A DNA stretch of 64,000 bases. Source: Cephalopachus bancanus (lineage: Eukaryota; Chordata; Mammalia; Primates; Tarsiidae). Below, piece by piece: positions 34,575 to 46,929 of the stretch (position 1 is its first letter; each line of letters begins with the position of its first letter). The notes under the pieces were generated by a model, which had not been told where the DNA came from, did no database searches, and worked only from the letters and a program-made list of their open reading frames with translations. Where the stretch lies: the NCBI GenBank assembly GCA_027257055.1, contig JAPVLO010000059.1:4960001-5024000 (forward strand). The letters run 5' to 3'. The translations under genes were made by a program, and so were the position numbers.

Positions 34575-34892
34575 CGGGGAAGCGCCTTGGTATTGGTTTT
34601 GACAATGATTTTTTTGGATATTACTGCAAAACCACAAGCAATGTAAGCAAAAATAAACAAGTGGAACTACATCAAAGGAAATAACAAAATGAAAAAGAAA
34701 CCTATGGAACATAGAAAATATTGCAAATAAGATATCCAATAAGTGGTTAATATTCAAAATGTATAAAAAACTCTCGCTAAGAAGGCAATGCTTCAATGAT
34801 ATTGATGATATACAGATTAATTCAATATCTGAGAATCTTTACAGAAAAAGCTGTCCCATTCTTGCTACTGATTCATGTCAAAATTTGGCAGT

Positions 34893-34990
34893 TCAAACTT
34901 TTTTAAAAGATATTTTCTTTTTATAGATTTAAGGGGTACAAGTGAAGTTTTATTACATGGACATATGGCATAGTGGTGAGGTCTGGGTTA
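34893..34990 (-). mobile_element. L1 3' terminus inserted in older L1
   Basis: TATAGATTTAAGGGGTACAA, TTTTATTACATGGACATATG and GGTGAGGTCTGGG are the antisense terminus of a primate L1. The host L1 sequence resumes at AAGAACTCATTCAACTCAGC. Confidence 0.8.
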
Positions 34991-35711
34991 AAAAATAAAA
35001 AAGAACTCATTCAACTCAGCAGTCAAAACACTCAAACAATCCAATTTTTAAAATAGGCAAGGGACATGAATACACCTTTTTCCAAAGAAGACATACAAAT
35101 GGCCAATGGTTGTGTGAAAAACTGTTCAACATCACTCATCAGGGAAATGCAAATAAAAACCACAATGAGATATTGCCCCACATCTGTTAGGATAGTCATT
35201 ACTAAAAGTCAAAAGACAAATGTTGGCCAGGGTGTGGAAAAACAGGAACTCCTAAACACTGCTGGGGGAATATAGGTTAGTGCAGTCATTAGAGGAAACA
35301 GGATGGAGGCTCCTCGAAAATTTTAAAATAGGACTACCATATGATTCAACAATTGTACTCCTGACTATATATCCAAAAGAAATAAAAAACACTTACTCAA
35401 AGAGATATCTGTACTTTTATATTTATTGTGCATTATTCACAATAGCCAAGAGGCGGGCTTAAGTGTCCATGGATAGATGAATGGATAAATAAAATATGAT
35501 ATGTATATATATAGAATTTGTACATACATACATGTATACTCATGCACACACAATAAAATTTTATTCGGTCTTATTAAAGAAGGAAATCCTGCCATTTGCA
35601 ACAACATGATGAAACTGAAGAATGGTATGTATGCAAAGTGAACTGAGTCAGACACAGAAAAATACTGCATGACCTCACTTGTATGTGGAATCTAAAAAAG
35701 TGCATCTTTTG

Positions 35712-36021
<310 letters not shown>

Positions 36022-36385
36022 TCATAGGAGCAGAGAGTAAAAGAGTGGTTTCCAGAAGCTGAGGGAGAGAGGAAAATGAAGAGGTGTTGGTCAAAGGGTA
36101 CAGACATATAGTTATAAGATGAGTGAGTGCTAAAAATGCTCAGCATTTGGACTGTAGTTAGTGATAATACAATGTACATTTGAAATTTGCTAAGAGAGTA
36201 ATCTTAACTGTTTCCATCACATACATGCACACACACACAAATGGTAACTATGTGAAGTGATGGATATGTTAATTAACTTCATTATGGTAATTATTTCACA
36301 CTGTAGATGTATAACAAAATATCACGTTGCACACCTAAAAAACATACAATTTTGTCAATCGTACCTCAAGAAAGCTGGAGAATAA

Positions 36386-37689
36386 GTTGAGTTGGTTGCA
36401 GCACTTCTCAGAGACTTCCATATGCTAGTGGGTTCTTGAATCTCCAAGAAAGGGAACAGGTATTTAGTGACTGCAAGGCATAGAATGCCTGTTCTATTGG
36501 TCATCCCTTTGTGAAATTTTGTTGTTTTTTGCCTGCTGACCTGTCTGTCTTCCCTGGTGAGGCAGAGCTCATGCATCGTGCTCATGTGTTTTTTCTGATC
36601 ATCTTAACAGACCATGAAGTTTTTTCTCTTTCCCAGAAGCTCTTCATGTATATTGATTCTGAGAGGGGTAGAAGGAAGTGTGAATTGCTTTTTATAGAGA
36701 ATTGAGTCACTGATAGTTTGGACTTAACATATGAGGCAGTAGTTGTCTGTTTCCTTGGGAGACACAGAGCTTAGATTTGAACACGAAAATAAATTATGCT
36801 CTCCTTCTTGCAAAACACAAAAGAAAGAAATAGGGAAAATGGGTTTGCAAAGGTTGTGAATGTGAATGAATGCTCTGATAATATTTAACCCTGGAGTAAA
36901 AATGCAGGCATATATTATTTCTTTTATTGATTCTCAACTGACGTTATATATTTATCAAACATTTCTTATACCTAGCATTATCCTCACGGTAATGCAAAAA
37001 ATAAGAGTATGTATGTTCTCTGCCTTCAAGGGCCTTATGATTATAAGATTACTTACAAAAAGCACTAAGATTATTTAAATCTTCCTATTTTTAGTTCAGA
37101 TATATTTCTAAAGAATGTAAACACTATAAATTACCTGCTTAGAAATTGGTTGCCTTTGTCACTTAAAACTTATTTTCTGAACTTCCAGCTTTAAGATAAT
37201 TATGTAAAGTCAACCTCCCTCCTCCTTTAAAAATCACCCCCATAACATTAAGGAATACAGAAATACAAATTCCATCTTGTATCAAATCATCTTTCATTAA
37301 ATTAAATCTATAACACCCAAAACATAATGTATGAAGACAGAAGGCAGATGTAGGAATGGTAAATGACTAAGCAAAGTACAGTAGTCACATTCTCAGGTAT
37401 CAGATTGTCCTACAAAACTTTATAAAGACTTAGAAATTGAAGGCATCTGGCTTTTCAGATGGTGACAGTCAGGTGATGACTAAAATCAGGGAGATGTTTT
37501 GAAAGTCAGTATAAGGAGCAATGGTGGCTGCAGTTATTTAGACCCCTACCTCCAAGAGACCTTACAAGATGGAAAGTGGTTTATGATAGAACAGAACCAC
37601 AAAGGCTTTGTATTTTGAATCCCAGGCATAGAGGGGAGTAGAAGGAAGTGTGAAAGATAAAAAGCTAAGCAAAGATCTGCTTTCTACAA
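36386..37689. other. No recognised feature
   Basis: Unique-looking. A weak L2-like stretch near 36.92-37.06 kb (GCCTTCAAGGGCCTTATGAT) is too degraded to list separately. Confidence 0.4.
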
Positions 37690-37983
37690 CAAAATCACAC
37701 CCCCATACCTCTATCCAATCCAACGCTCTTACAAGCAGCTGTATACCTGCTTAGCCATGGCCCCAAGCATAAGATTGAGGGATCCTTATCTGTAGAAACT
37801 GAAATGCCACCCAGAAAAATCTGCTTGGGTATCCCAAATAAAATATTTACCTATCCATGAAATAAAAAATGACCTACCAGGTGACAAGTCCCAACCATGT
37901 ACACAAAATTGCCATTCACCTTTACAGTACCTAACCAAAAGAGAGGACAAGGATCAACAAATATTTAAGAGATGCCACTAATA

Positions 37984-37987
<4 letters not shown>

Positions 37988-38016
<29 letters not shown>
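37988..38016. repeat. (AG)n microsatellite
   Basis: About 14 uninterrupted AG units. Confidence 0.97.
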
Positions 38017-38019
<3 letters not shown>

Positions 38020-38394
38020 TTCACTAACAGACAAATACTAGAATAAACAAAAACAGTGCAAGCAAAGGAAATAAACTCACAAGAAACTTTAAAAATTATC
38101 TTCAAATAGGTAAGAGAAGACAGTATATTAATAAAACAAGAAGAGGTACCGACAACAAAAAAATATTTTCTGGAAATGAAAACTATAATAGTTAAAAAAA
38201 TGGTTAAAGGATTAGACTATAGATGCAATGAAATCTCTCCCTCTAAAAGCAACAAAAATAACAACAAACAATAAAGAGTAGACATTTGGAGGTACATAAT
38301 AAGAAAATTAGAAGCCTTGTCTAGCAGCCTTGTTAATTGATTGATTAAAATTCTAGAAAAAGAGAACTGAAGTTCTAGTAGAGAGTTCATGTCT

Positions 38395-38765
38395 TAGTTT
38401 GGGTTCCCTTGGAAGCCGACTCAAACATGGATCTGAGCTCAAAGTCATTTTTGGGAGGCAATCCTAAGAATAGTAGTAAGATTGTAAAACAGTGAAATAC
38501 AAAAGAAAGAAAGCAATCAAGCCAATATTATGATAGGCAATTGGAGCTCAGTGCTCCAATTTTACATGAGAGTTAAAAAAAAACCAAGGATGAGGAAGCT
38601 GTGGGATTACTTCACCATTTCTCTTATGCCACTGTTTGAGGGAAGCTCCCAGAGATATTTGCCCATTCTTATGCAGGTCAGATATGCTCCCCATGGCCAG
38701 GAAATGAAATAAAACCCCTTGAACATCCAGAGAGTTATAAGAGTTCAAAATCAGCAGCCAAATAT
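38395..38765 (-). mobile_element. Possible LTR remnant, unnamed
   Basis: TTTGGGTTCCCTTGGAAGCC and CATTTTTGGGAGGCAATCC resemble the reverse 3' end of an old LTR. Family not identified. Confidence 0.3.
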
Positions 38766-38767
38766 GC

Positions 38768-39165
38768 TTCTTATGTCTTTGCGACAAATTACCACATACT
38801 GGGTGACTTAAAACAACTGAAATATGTTTTCTTATAGTTTAGGAGACCAGAAGTCTAAAATCAACATGTCAGCAAGATTAGTTCCATCTGAAAGCTCTGA
38901 GAAACTGTTCCATATCTCTCCTAGCTTTTGGTGGTTGTTGACAAACTTAGGCATTCCTTGACTTTGTAGTCATATCACTTTAATCTCTGCCTCCATTGTT
39001 ACAAGGCCTTCTCTATGTGACTCTGTATTTCCCTCCATATGCCCTTTTCTTATAAAGACACCAATCCTTGGATTTAGGACCTAAAACCCTATTTACAAAT
39101 AAGGTTATATTCTGAGGTTTCAGTTGGATAAGAATTTTGAGGGGACACAATTCAACTCACTATAG
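38768..39165 (-). mobile_element. MLT1 (ERVL-MaLR) LTR
   Basis: CAAATTACCACATACTGGGT, GACTTAAAACAACTGAAATA, AAAGACACCAATCCTTGGAT, CAAATAAGGTTATATTCTGA and GGGGACACAATTCAACTCAC follow the reverse MLT1 LTR almost end to end. Confidence 0.87.
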
Positions 39166-39339
39166 TAGCCTTTTCCATGGAGGTAAATGCTGAGGTAATG
39201 TGGACAGGGAAATATCAGCATCTGCTACAAGAATTATCATACAGTAATATAAGAGAATGTTCAAGGTCTTGAAAATAATTTAAAGAACTCACTAAGTTCA
39301 CATCACAATAGAGGTAAATAAATTTACACCAAGGTATAC

Positions 39340-39790
39340 TGTTGCAACAGTTGTTAGAATCAAAATGGAGTCACTAATGTTAACAGAACCCTGACAAGTA
39401 GAGCTGGGGAAGGCCATGAAGAGAGGGTTCTCATGCTTGTATACCTGAGAGCAAAAACTGTCACAGAAGACTGCAAAAAACATAAGCCTGCCCAAAGTCC
39501 ATCACAAGCTTACACACAAAAAAATACTTCTGCAAGGATATCTGCCTGGCAACTGTCCAATCTTGGACTGGTGTCACCCTTGTTACTGTTCTTTGTAGCC
39601 AAGCATAATTATTTTAAAATAATTATGTAATCTTCCTCATTCTTATCTTTACAAACCTTTGTTTTCCATAATCTCCCTGAATATGCACATAGTTTACTAT
39701 GGCATGCATATTACCATTGCAACGCTCTATTCCCAAATAAACATCCTTTTCTTTAGAGAGCTTCTCTGTTTGTTATTTGGGTTGAAAGCA
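39340..39790 (+). mobile_element. Solo LTR, ERV1-like
   Basis: About 450 bp from TGTTGCAACAGTTGTTAGAA to TTATTTGGGTTGAAAGCA, with AATAAA at 39736-39741 followed by a short R/U5-like segment. The 5' part AATCAAAATGGAGTCACTAA is reminiscent of gammaretrovirus-class LTRs. No adjacent internal sequence. Contains a perfect 24-bp palindrome at 39604-39627. Confidence 0.7.
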
Positions 39791-39861
39791 TCTTGAAATT
39801 TCAAAAGATCAGAGATTTTTTTAAAAAGAGTATACACTTCCCCAGAATAAATGAGAGGACA

Positions 39862-39863
<2 letters not shown>

Positions 39864-39912
<49 letters not shown>
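39864..39912. repeat. (CA)n microsatellite
   Basis: About 24 uninterrupted CA units; likely polymorphic. Confidence 0.98.
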
Positions 39913-39914
<2 letters not shown>

Positions 39915-40740
39915 TATGAGATAAATTAGATAGATAGATTGATAGATGGGTCGATAGAACATGCATATATATGTACGTATATATTAGGAATTAGAATGGC
40001 ATCAAAATTCCGGTGGAAAATTATTTTCAACCTAGAATTTTATGCCTTCCAAACTGCCAAAGTATGAGGGTAAGAAAAAGAGACATTTTTCAAACTTTCG
40101 TATTTCAAAATAATGCACACTCAATGCACACTCTTTATTTGTTCTAGTGAAATGTAACAATGGACTAAAACAGATTAAGGAAATCCAAAAAGGAGGGGAT
40201 ACAACCCAGCTTAAGGGTATTTCCAAAATGGTAGCTAAGAGAAAACCCTGGGTTCAAGTTGTGCTACAGAGCTGGTGGTCCAGATTGAAACAGTGGGCTT
40301 AAGGAGAAATGTCTTCAACAAAACATCGAAGCCAAGAGATTACAAGTTTGATATTGGAAAAATTATCTTGAAAACACTTATTTTGAAGAGTTGTTAGAAG
40401 GTGTGGAAAAATTTCACTGATTTACATAAAACTGAACAATAAAAATGGAGTCAGTTTTAACTCCAGATGAAACAAAAGTAGTATAAGAAATTAAATATAA
40501 TGATGGTACACCATTTGACTGAGCATTAAGAAATATTTACATAGTCATAATAATAAAAGCACTGATGTGTAGCTAATAAAAATTGTGATATAATTTGATC
40601 GAAAGGGTAGAGGCAAGAAAAATGGAATGTAATGAAACTATAACATTCATCTCTCCAAAAATAAGTCAGTGGATAATGTTTAAATTTGGGAACGCAAGGA
40701 AAGGTAGTTTAGCCATTTTGAAAAATAAATATAGGGTAAT

Positions 40741-41439
40741 AACCATAAGAAACAGCTATAGGATTTAAAGTCATTGCCCATGGGAGAGCAAGAGATAATA
40801 AATATGTCTTGGAAGTACTGGATGTGTCTTGGTTTCTGAGTATTCCTTGAGTTCCAGGTTTCTCTAGCTCTGCTTCCAATTCTGTGAGCTGCCTCAGTTT
40901 CCTTCCCTGCCACATTATCCCCAAAATATTCTCTTTCACTTAGTCTACTTTGAGTTGAAATTCTGTCACAACTAAACGAATCCAACCTGTTATAGTGATA
41001 GATGTGGATCTCATCTATCTGTCGATTCCCTTTAACACATTAGTTCTGATCTATGTCTGGTGTACAGACTGTTGTATATACTGCGTAGACAAAGAAACTT
41101 ATTATGACATTAGGTTAGCCATAATGATGTTCTGGCATCCTCCTCAGTCTTATTTCCCAGCACGCTCAGTCTCATGTTACATTCTAGTCACATTGAACTT
41201 CTTTTAGTTCCCCTACTCTGCTGCTACCCCCGCTGTTACCCCCAGGTAACACTCTTCCCCTGCACCACCATGCTTTTTATAAACTTTCTTCTTTTTTTAC
41301 ACCTGGATAATCCTTACTTACTTTTCTAGACTCAGAAGAATTGCCTCCCTTTCAGCATTCTCTGATTTGGTAAATTGGTTTTAATAGTCCTCAACAGCAC
41401 AGCTCACTTAAAACATTGCATTGCAATTGTATGATTCTG
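40741..41439. other. No recognised feature
   Basis: Nothing recognised; minus-strand open frames around 40.68-40.99 kb lack motifs. Confidence 0.4.
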
Positions 41440-41555
41440 CTTCTGTATCTTCCTTTGGATAAGAAACTCCTTAAAGACCAGAATTGTGCAACAATCATCT
41501 TTGTACCCCAGAACCCATAGTTGATGCTCAATAAATGTGTACTGAACTGACCAAC
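41440..41555 (+). mobile_element. L2 LINE 3' end
   Basis: CTCCTTAAAGACCAGAATTG, CCCAGAACCCATAGTTGATG and CTCAATAAATGTGTACTGAA are the sense-strand L2 3' end. Confidence 0.8.
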
Positions 41556-41597
41556 TTAACTTGTGTCTGCAGGCAGCAAAGATAAATGTGATTCTCT

Positions 41598-42400
41598 TAG
41601 TATTTTAGTTATCTCTAGCTGCATAAAAAATCCCTAAATATAGTAGCTTAAAACAGAAGAATGGTCAATTTTAGGTGTCAACTTGACTGGATTATGGGAT
41701 ACCCACATAGCTGGTAAAGCATCATTTCTGGGTGTGTCTGTGAGGGTGTGTCTGTGACATTTGAATCAGTGGACTGAGTAAGGAAGATCTGCCGTCAACA
41801 TGGTTGGGCACCATCCAATCAGCTGAAGACTCAGATAGAATTAAAAATGCAACAGAAAGGTGAATTTTTCTCTTTCTTCTGGAGCTGGGACACCCTTCTT
41901 CCCCTGCCTGTGGGCATCAGAACTTTGAATTCTCATGCCTCTGGCCTCAGGCTGAGAGTTACACCACTGGATTCCCTGGTTCTCTAGCTTGCAGACAACA
42001 TATCATGGGACTTCGCAGCCTGCATGATTGTATAAGCCAAATCCCCTAATAAACCCACTCTCATCTATATATCTATATATGTCTCCTATTGGTTCTCTTT
42101 TTCTGAAGAACCCTGACTACTACAAGCAGTAACCACTCATTTTCTTATTATTCTGAAATATGGGCATAGTAAGTGAATACAGCTTATCACTACTTTATGT
42201 GGTGCTGGCTGAAGTCACACTTGTGGCTTCACTGAATTGGGAATTCATCATGATCTGGAACATCCAACATAATTTCTCTCATGTGTCTGGCATCACAACT
42301 GGGATGACAGGAACGGTGCAGGTTGACTTGGCTCTTCTCTCTTTTCATGCAGTCCCTCATCGGTTAGTAGTATTGCCTGAGATCCTTTACGTGTGAACTA
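41598..42400 (-). mobile_element. Older MaLR-type repeat hosting an MLT2 LTR
   Basis: Left piece 41598-41655 (AGTTATCTCTAGCTGCATAA, TAGTAGCTTAAAACAG) and right piece 42122-42400 (CACTCATTTTCTTATTATTC, ATGTGGTGCTGGCTGAAGTC) look like two halves of one reverse-strand old repeat, split by the LTR at 41656-42121. Confidence 0.5.
41656..42121 (+). mobile_element. MLT2-type (ERVL) solo LTR
   Basis: GGTCAATTTTAGGTGTCAAC, TGACTGGATTATGGGATACC, TTTGAATCAGTGGACTGAGT, CATCCAATCAGCTGAAGACT, GAGCTGGGACACCC, AGCCAAATCCCCTAATAAAC and TATTGGTTCTC...ACCCTGACTACTACA match an ERVL-class LTR of the MLT2 group end to end, including the polyadenylation-type AATAAA. Confidence 0.85.
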
Positions 42401-43489
42401 GATCCCAAGAGAACAAAAACAAAGAAAGGCTGCTAAGAATCTCAAAACCCGGTTTTAGAATTTACAGTATTATTCCTGTCATTCTCTGCTGATTCAAGCA
42501 ACTCACAGGGTCAGCCTAGAATCAAGGGAGAAAGAATAGTTTCTACCTTTTGATAGGAGTGGTGATATGTGTATTCAAAGATGACAGCTATTGTCCATCC
42601 TGGAAAATAATCTACTATTGATAATTCAATTATTATGTGAAGCTAAACAAGATAATTTCATTCTTACATTTTTGAGTTAAAATATTTATTTTTGTGGATT
42701 ACATTATTATTATATGAGTCAAGGAGTGTAATTAGGGAGAAGGCACCTTGTTTCATATAAGTTTATTTTAATTTCAAAGATAAAAATCAATCAATCATAA
42801 TATTTGAATAGCCATGCTCAGACATGGTGATGATGTACTTTTTTACAAATTATAAGATGATAATTTGCTTTTGCAGAAAGCAAATGAAGAAAAAGGAGAT
42901 TAATGTGGCTCTATAATAGCAGAAACATTTCATTAAAAATTACCTAGATAAAATTTCTGAAAATTCAGACAAAATTTAAAATAATGCCCATGTTTAAAGT
43001 AATCTATAATATGCAGCCATATTCTGTCTTGAGAAATACTTTTGTACATTAATGTTTTTGAAAATATGGAACTCTAACAGAATAATGAATGGATATACCT
43101 GCATTTTAGACATGTCCATTACACTAATTAAAATCTAGTATGGACACAGCTTTTTAATTACTTTCCATCATTGCTGTAGTCAATGAAGCTAGCTTTATTA
43201 CCCACTGTACTGCCTTGCTTGTAATAAATCTTCATAAAACCTGAAAAGAGTCTCCAGTTCTGCAGTTCTGGTAACAGGCTTTTCTACCTAGCTTTGCTTG
43301 AAGTAGAATGCATAAATAAGCCTTAGTTGCTTGTTACTTGATAAGACAAACAATGCAAATAAAATAAAACTAAATAGAACTTATGCCTTTTCTTATCTGA
43401 ATATCCTTTTCTTGTATTTCAATGTATTTAAATTATTTTTTAATAACAAACCACTTAGAAGAGTCAAAGCATTGATTGAGGTTTAAGCA
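42401..43489. other. No recognised feature
   Basis: Very AT-rich, unique-looking sequence with no recognisable repeat. Among the longest such stretches in the window. Confidence 0.45.
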
Positions 43490-43700
43490 AACTAGAGGAA
43501 AAGTCTGAAATCCGAGTTCTCATTTCAGTTCTGGCACTTTTCTGGTTGTTCTTCAGCCTTAGGCAAGTCTTTTAAATTCCTTGAACCTTATTTTTTTCAG
43601 TTGTAGAAAAGGAATTAGCTCAGCTTCTCTGCTTTCTTCACAGTTGAGAGAAAGACAATGAAAGGGCTTTGCAAACTATAAATCTCTAAGCAGATGGGAG
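43490..43700 (+). mobile_element. MIR SINE fossil
   Basis: TTTCAGTTCTGGCACTTTTC, CCTTAGGCAAGTCTTTTAAA and AAAGGGCTTTGCAAACTATA in MIR order, near full length. Confidence 0.75.
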
Positions 43701-43754
43701 GAAAGGAATTGAAACAATAAATGAGAGTAGAAACCATAAAGAATCAAGGTACGT

Positions 43755-44690
43755 TTAGATATCCATTCATTTACTCATTTAATATTTATTGAGTGTCTTG
43801 CACGTGCTAGATACTGTGCTCAGGACTGGAGATTGGTGATGAAAAAGACACAGATGAGCTCCCCCAACTCCCGCTACGTCTTGTAGCCTGATGGGAGACA
43901 TAAATTACACAAGTAAGCAAACAGCTAATACCCCTATAATAAGTGCTATAGAGAAAAGGAATAGGGCACTAAGGCAGAAAGAACTAGGGAGAGCCGACTT
44001 GGTAAACCTTCCTGGTAGGGGAGGCTAAGTCTGGAAGGTAGAACGGGCTCAGACCAGTCGATAAAGTGGTACACGGGAAGGCCCAAAGCAAAAAGCAACT
44101 CATAGAAGGTGAGTGTGACACAAGCAGTGTGGGGAAGAGGATGCAGGCAAACAAGGGAGGAAAGTATAAGCTATGAAAGAGGTTTGGCTTTGATTCTAAG
44201 TGCCAATGAAAACCACTGAAGGCTTTTAAGCAGGAGAATGATAGGATCTGATATTCTGCTTTAGAAAGATCATTTTTGCTCTTCAACTGTAAGGGTCAAG
44301 AATGGAAAGAGGAAGCTATTACAGAAGGCTAGGAGAGTGATAATAATGGCTTAGAGTGGGGAACTAGCAGTAAAAGTAGTGGAGATTACATAGATTCAAG
44401 ATATATTTTGTAGGTGTAACTGACAGGTTTTGTTGATAGAATCATTATAATAGGAAAGAAAAAAGGAGACTCCAAGATTTTTGACTTGAACAATGAGGAG
44501 GATAGTTCTGCTATTTACAGAAATGGGGAAGCTAGAACAAGTTCGTGAGGGAAATAAAAAATAAACTGTTTTGGCATGTTGAATCTGACATCCAAATGAA
44601 GCTATCAACAAAGCAATTGACTGGACAACCAAAGTACGGGCTAGAGAAATATCAAAGTCATGACAGTGCAAATGCATGCTTCCAACTGCT
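43755..44690 (-). mobile_element. L2 LINE with reverse-transcriptase remnant
   Basis: About 930 bp of reverse-strand L2, from the 3' end (ATTTATTGAGTGTCTTGCAC) well into the ORF2 coding region (CACTGAAGGCTTTTAAGCAG, GATCTGATATTCTGCTTTAG, GACTCCAAGATTTTTGACTT). Minus-strand translation of 44396-44677 retains the CR1/L2 motif KNLGVSFFLSYYNDSINKTC followed by LHLQNIS, which is near the end of the reverse transcriptase domain. Stops and frameshifts break it, so it is inactive. It is the longest contiguous L2 here. Confidence 0.9.
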
Positions 44691-44944
44691 CACTGGCCAA
44701 GACTGAGTGAAAAGCCATTGATCCATGTTGTGGCTATGCTGCCAAGCTTAGACATGCCCTGCATGACTGGTTGTGTAAGTGGTTTTCTTTTCAGGCCAGG
44801 ATCAAGCCTTTTCCATTTCCTCCTAAATATCCCTATCCAAGTTGCCAGCTCTATCAAACACCATTGACCTGAAGGTAGACCATATTTTTTAGGTAGATGA
44901 GGTGTTGCCCTGTTGGTGGAGAAGCAAATGCTGTAGCTCCTCCC

Positions 44945-44998
44945 TCCTTCCCTTCCTTCCTTCCTTCCTTCCTTCTTTTCTTCCTTCCTTTCTTCCTT
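44945..44998. repeat. (TTCC)n microsatellite
   Basis: Tandem TTCC with TTTC interruptions. It gives the spurious Lys/Glu-rich minus-strand frame at 44690-45067. Confidence 0.95.
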
Positions 44999-45404
44999 TT
45001 TTCTCCCAAGACTATAAGAACACTGGGTTAAGAAGTGGTAAAAATGGCAACTAGTTGTAGAGGTCAAAGGTAAACTCTACTGAATACTCAGCTTAAAAAT
45101 AGAGGCATGCAATACAGATTTCAAACATGTTTCACCAGTTTAACCTGTTAAGACTACATGCTAGAGTGGTAAATAATTATCACTTTCTGCATTTTTCTAT
45201 TTATAGGTGCCACCTGGTGATGGTCTGAATTCCTCTTTCTAATCTTATTTTATGATTGAGCTATAGAAATTTGATTTGAATAGCAACACGTTATTGTTTC
45301 CCATTTTTACTCTTTTTCTGATCCGGGTGACATGGAACTCTTCTTTATCTGATACTTCTGAGGACTAAAATGACTGACTTTGTCCTTGAGAAAGATCTTG
45401 TGTG
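44999..45404. other. No recognised feature
   Basis: Nothing recognised. Confidence 0.4.
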
Positions 45405-45570
45405 AGTCAGTCTGAGTTATAATCTAAGTTCAGTACGTACAAGCTCTGTGACCTTGAGCTTTTTGTATAATGTTTCTTGGACTTAGTTTTCCCATTTGTG
45501 AAATGGTGCTAAGTACCTTGTACCAAATAAATTAAATATACATAATCTTAGCACAATGCTTATCATGGTG
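45405..45570 (+). mobile_element. MIR SINE fossil
   Basis: GTACAAGCTCTGTGACCTTG, TTTTCCCATTTGTGAAATGG and CTTAGCACAATGCTTATCAT in MIR order. Confidence 0.72.
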
Positions 45571-46049
45571 TTAGGGACTTTTGGTGGTTATAACTAGATA
45601 GAATCTAAAGCACTGATTAGTCTTGGGGCTGCATATCCCAGGGTGTTAGGAGTTCTAGTGAGTAATACAAACTCATCAGGCTGACAGTCATCAGTGACTA
45701 TTGGGAAAGTGGGTTGCTATGGTGATGGAAGTGATGCTAACATGGAGGGCATAGGAAAGAGGTTGTGATATTCAGAAGAGTCTAAACTGTATAAAGTTTT
45801 TGAAAAATTTATCCAAGGAACTAAACTTGAAAGACTGTCTTCCCTCAAGAAGGCACTAGACATCTTGAAACCAGTACTGTTGGATTCCTGCAAGTCAGAT
45901 TGATGTCCAAGTTTATCATGTTACACCAGTGCCCACAGAGAAGGAAAAAGAAAAGAGTCTTAATACTAGTAAAATGTCAAAAGAAATGATAGACAAGAAA
46001 AAAGCTCCTTGTAAACTCTAGTATCTTGCTCTTAGAGATAGCCACTTCA
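45571..46049. other. No recognised feature
   Basis: Nothing recognised. Confidence 0.4.
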
Positions 46050-46195
46050 TGATAGTTTCTTTTAGCAATTTTGAAATACACAATACATTATTGTTAACTA
46101 TAGTCATCTTGATGTGCAAGAGAACTCCAGAATGTATTCCTCCTGTTTTACCAAAATTTTGTGCTGTTTGATCAATGTCCCCGCTTACCCCACCA
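46050..46195 (-). mobile_element. L1 3' UTR fragment
   Basis: AATACACAATACATTATTGT, TAACTATAGTCATCTTGATG and CCTGTTTTACCAAAATTTTG are the antisense 3' UTR of an L1MA/L1P-type element. Confidence 0.7.
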
Positions 46196-46929
46196 ACTAT
46201 TTGGATTTTTAATCATGCCTTACTTTTGTCTAATTATTTTCCATTCATAATGCCATTTTATTCATGTGATCCTTAACCATTTTACAAACACTTAATGAGC
46301 ACCTATCTTATACCTGACTCTATGCCTTACCACAGCTCTGTTCTGGCAGGTTGGGTAAACTGAGTCTCAGGGAAGTGTCCTGAATTGCTTATCAGTGTCA
46401 GACCTGTTCAGTGCTATTTTTTTTTTTAATCCTTAGTGCTATTTCTGTTGCCTTTGGGACTAGGAGAAATGGAATATAGTAGACCTCTGTAATTCAAAGT
46501 CATCGTTTGTGTTTTTGATGATTTATGAACAAACCAAAGTTCCATGGCTTATAGTGTGTGTGTATATATTTTAGTTTTGCTGAAGCACACATCTGAATTG
46601 CTGTAACAGTGTGTGGGAGTGTGTGTATGGCACATCTGCTGTTTTTGCCTGCCTGGCATCTATTCTCCATTCTTCGGTTATAATAGCTCTTTGGTTTTGC
46701 TTTGGGAGACTGTGTCTCACCCATTAGCTACTGCCTCAATAGTGAGATTTTTCCCTCAAGGAACCGAGCCTTCTGCTGAGAAGAGTCTTGCTGTGTGACC
46801 TCAGTTTAGTCAGACTCTCTTGCCAAAGAATTTGAATCTTGATAAGAAATTGATGGCCTGAAAATGGTTGGGGAAGATCCACCCCTTCCATGACATCCTG
46901 AAAATACTGTCTATTCATTCAGTATAAAC
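46196..46929. other. No recognised feature
   Basis: A weak MIR- or L2-like stretch near 46.28-46.41 kb (CACTTAATGAGCACCTATCT). Otherwise unique-looking; small frames only. Confidence 0.4.

Larger units (their letters stand above)
37690..40740 (+). mobile_element. Old HAL1/L1M-like element, broken
   Basis: GGAAATGAAAACTATAATAG and GGATTAGACTATAG near 38.17-38.22 kb, and AACCTAGAATTTTATGCC with GAGGGTAAGAAAAAGAGACA near 40.03-40.09 kb, resemble the ORF1 region of HAL1 or an L1M element. An LTR-like piece, an MLT1 LTR, a solo LTR and a CA microsatellite interrupt it. Boundaries are rough and the whole assignment is by eye. Confidence 0.45.

Noticed and set aside
39864..39912. CA repeat considered as part of a repeat array such as CRISPR
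   Set aside because: A simple dinucleotide repeat without spacers, in a mammalian genome.
44690..45067. 125-codon Lys/Glu-rich minus-strand frame
   Set aside because: Produced by the TTCC microsatellite.
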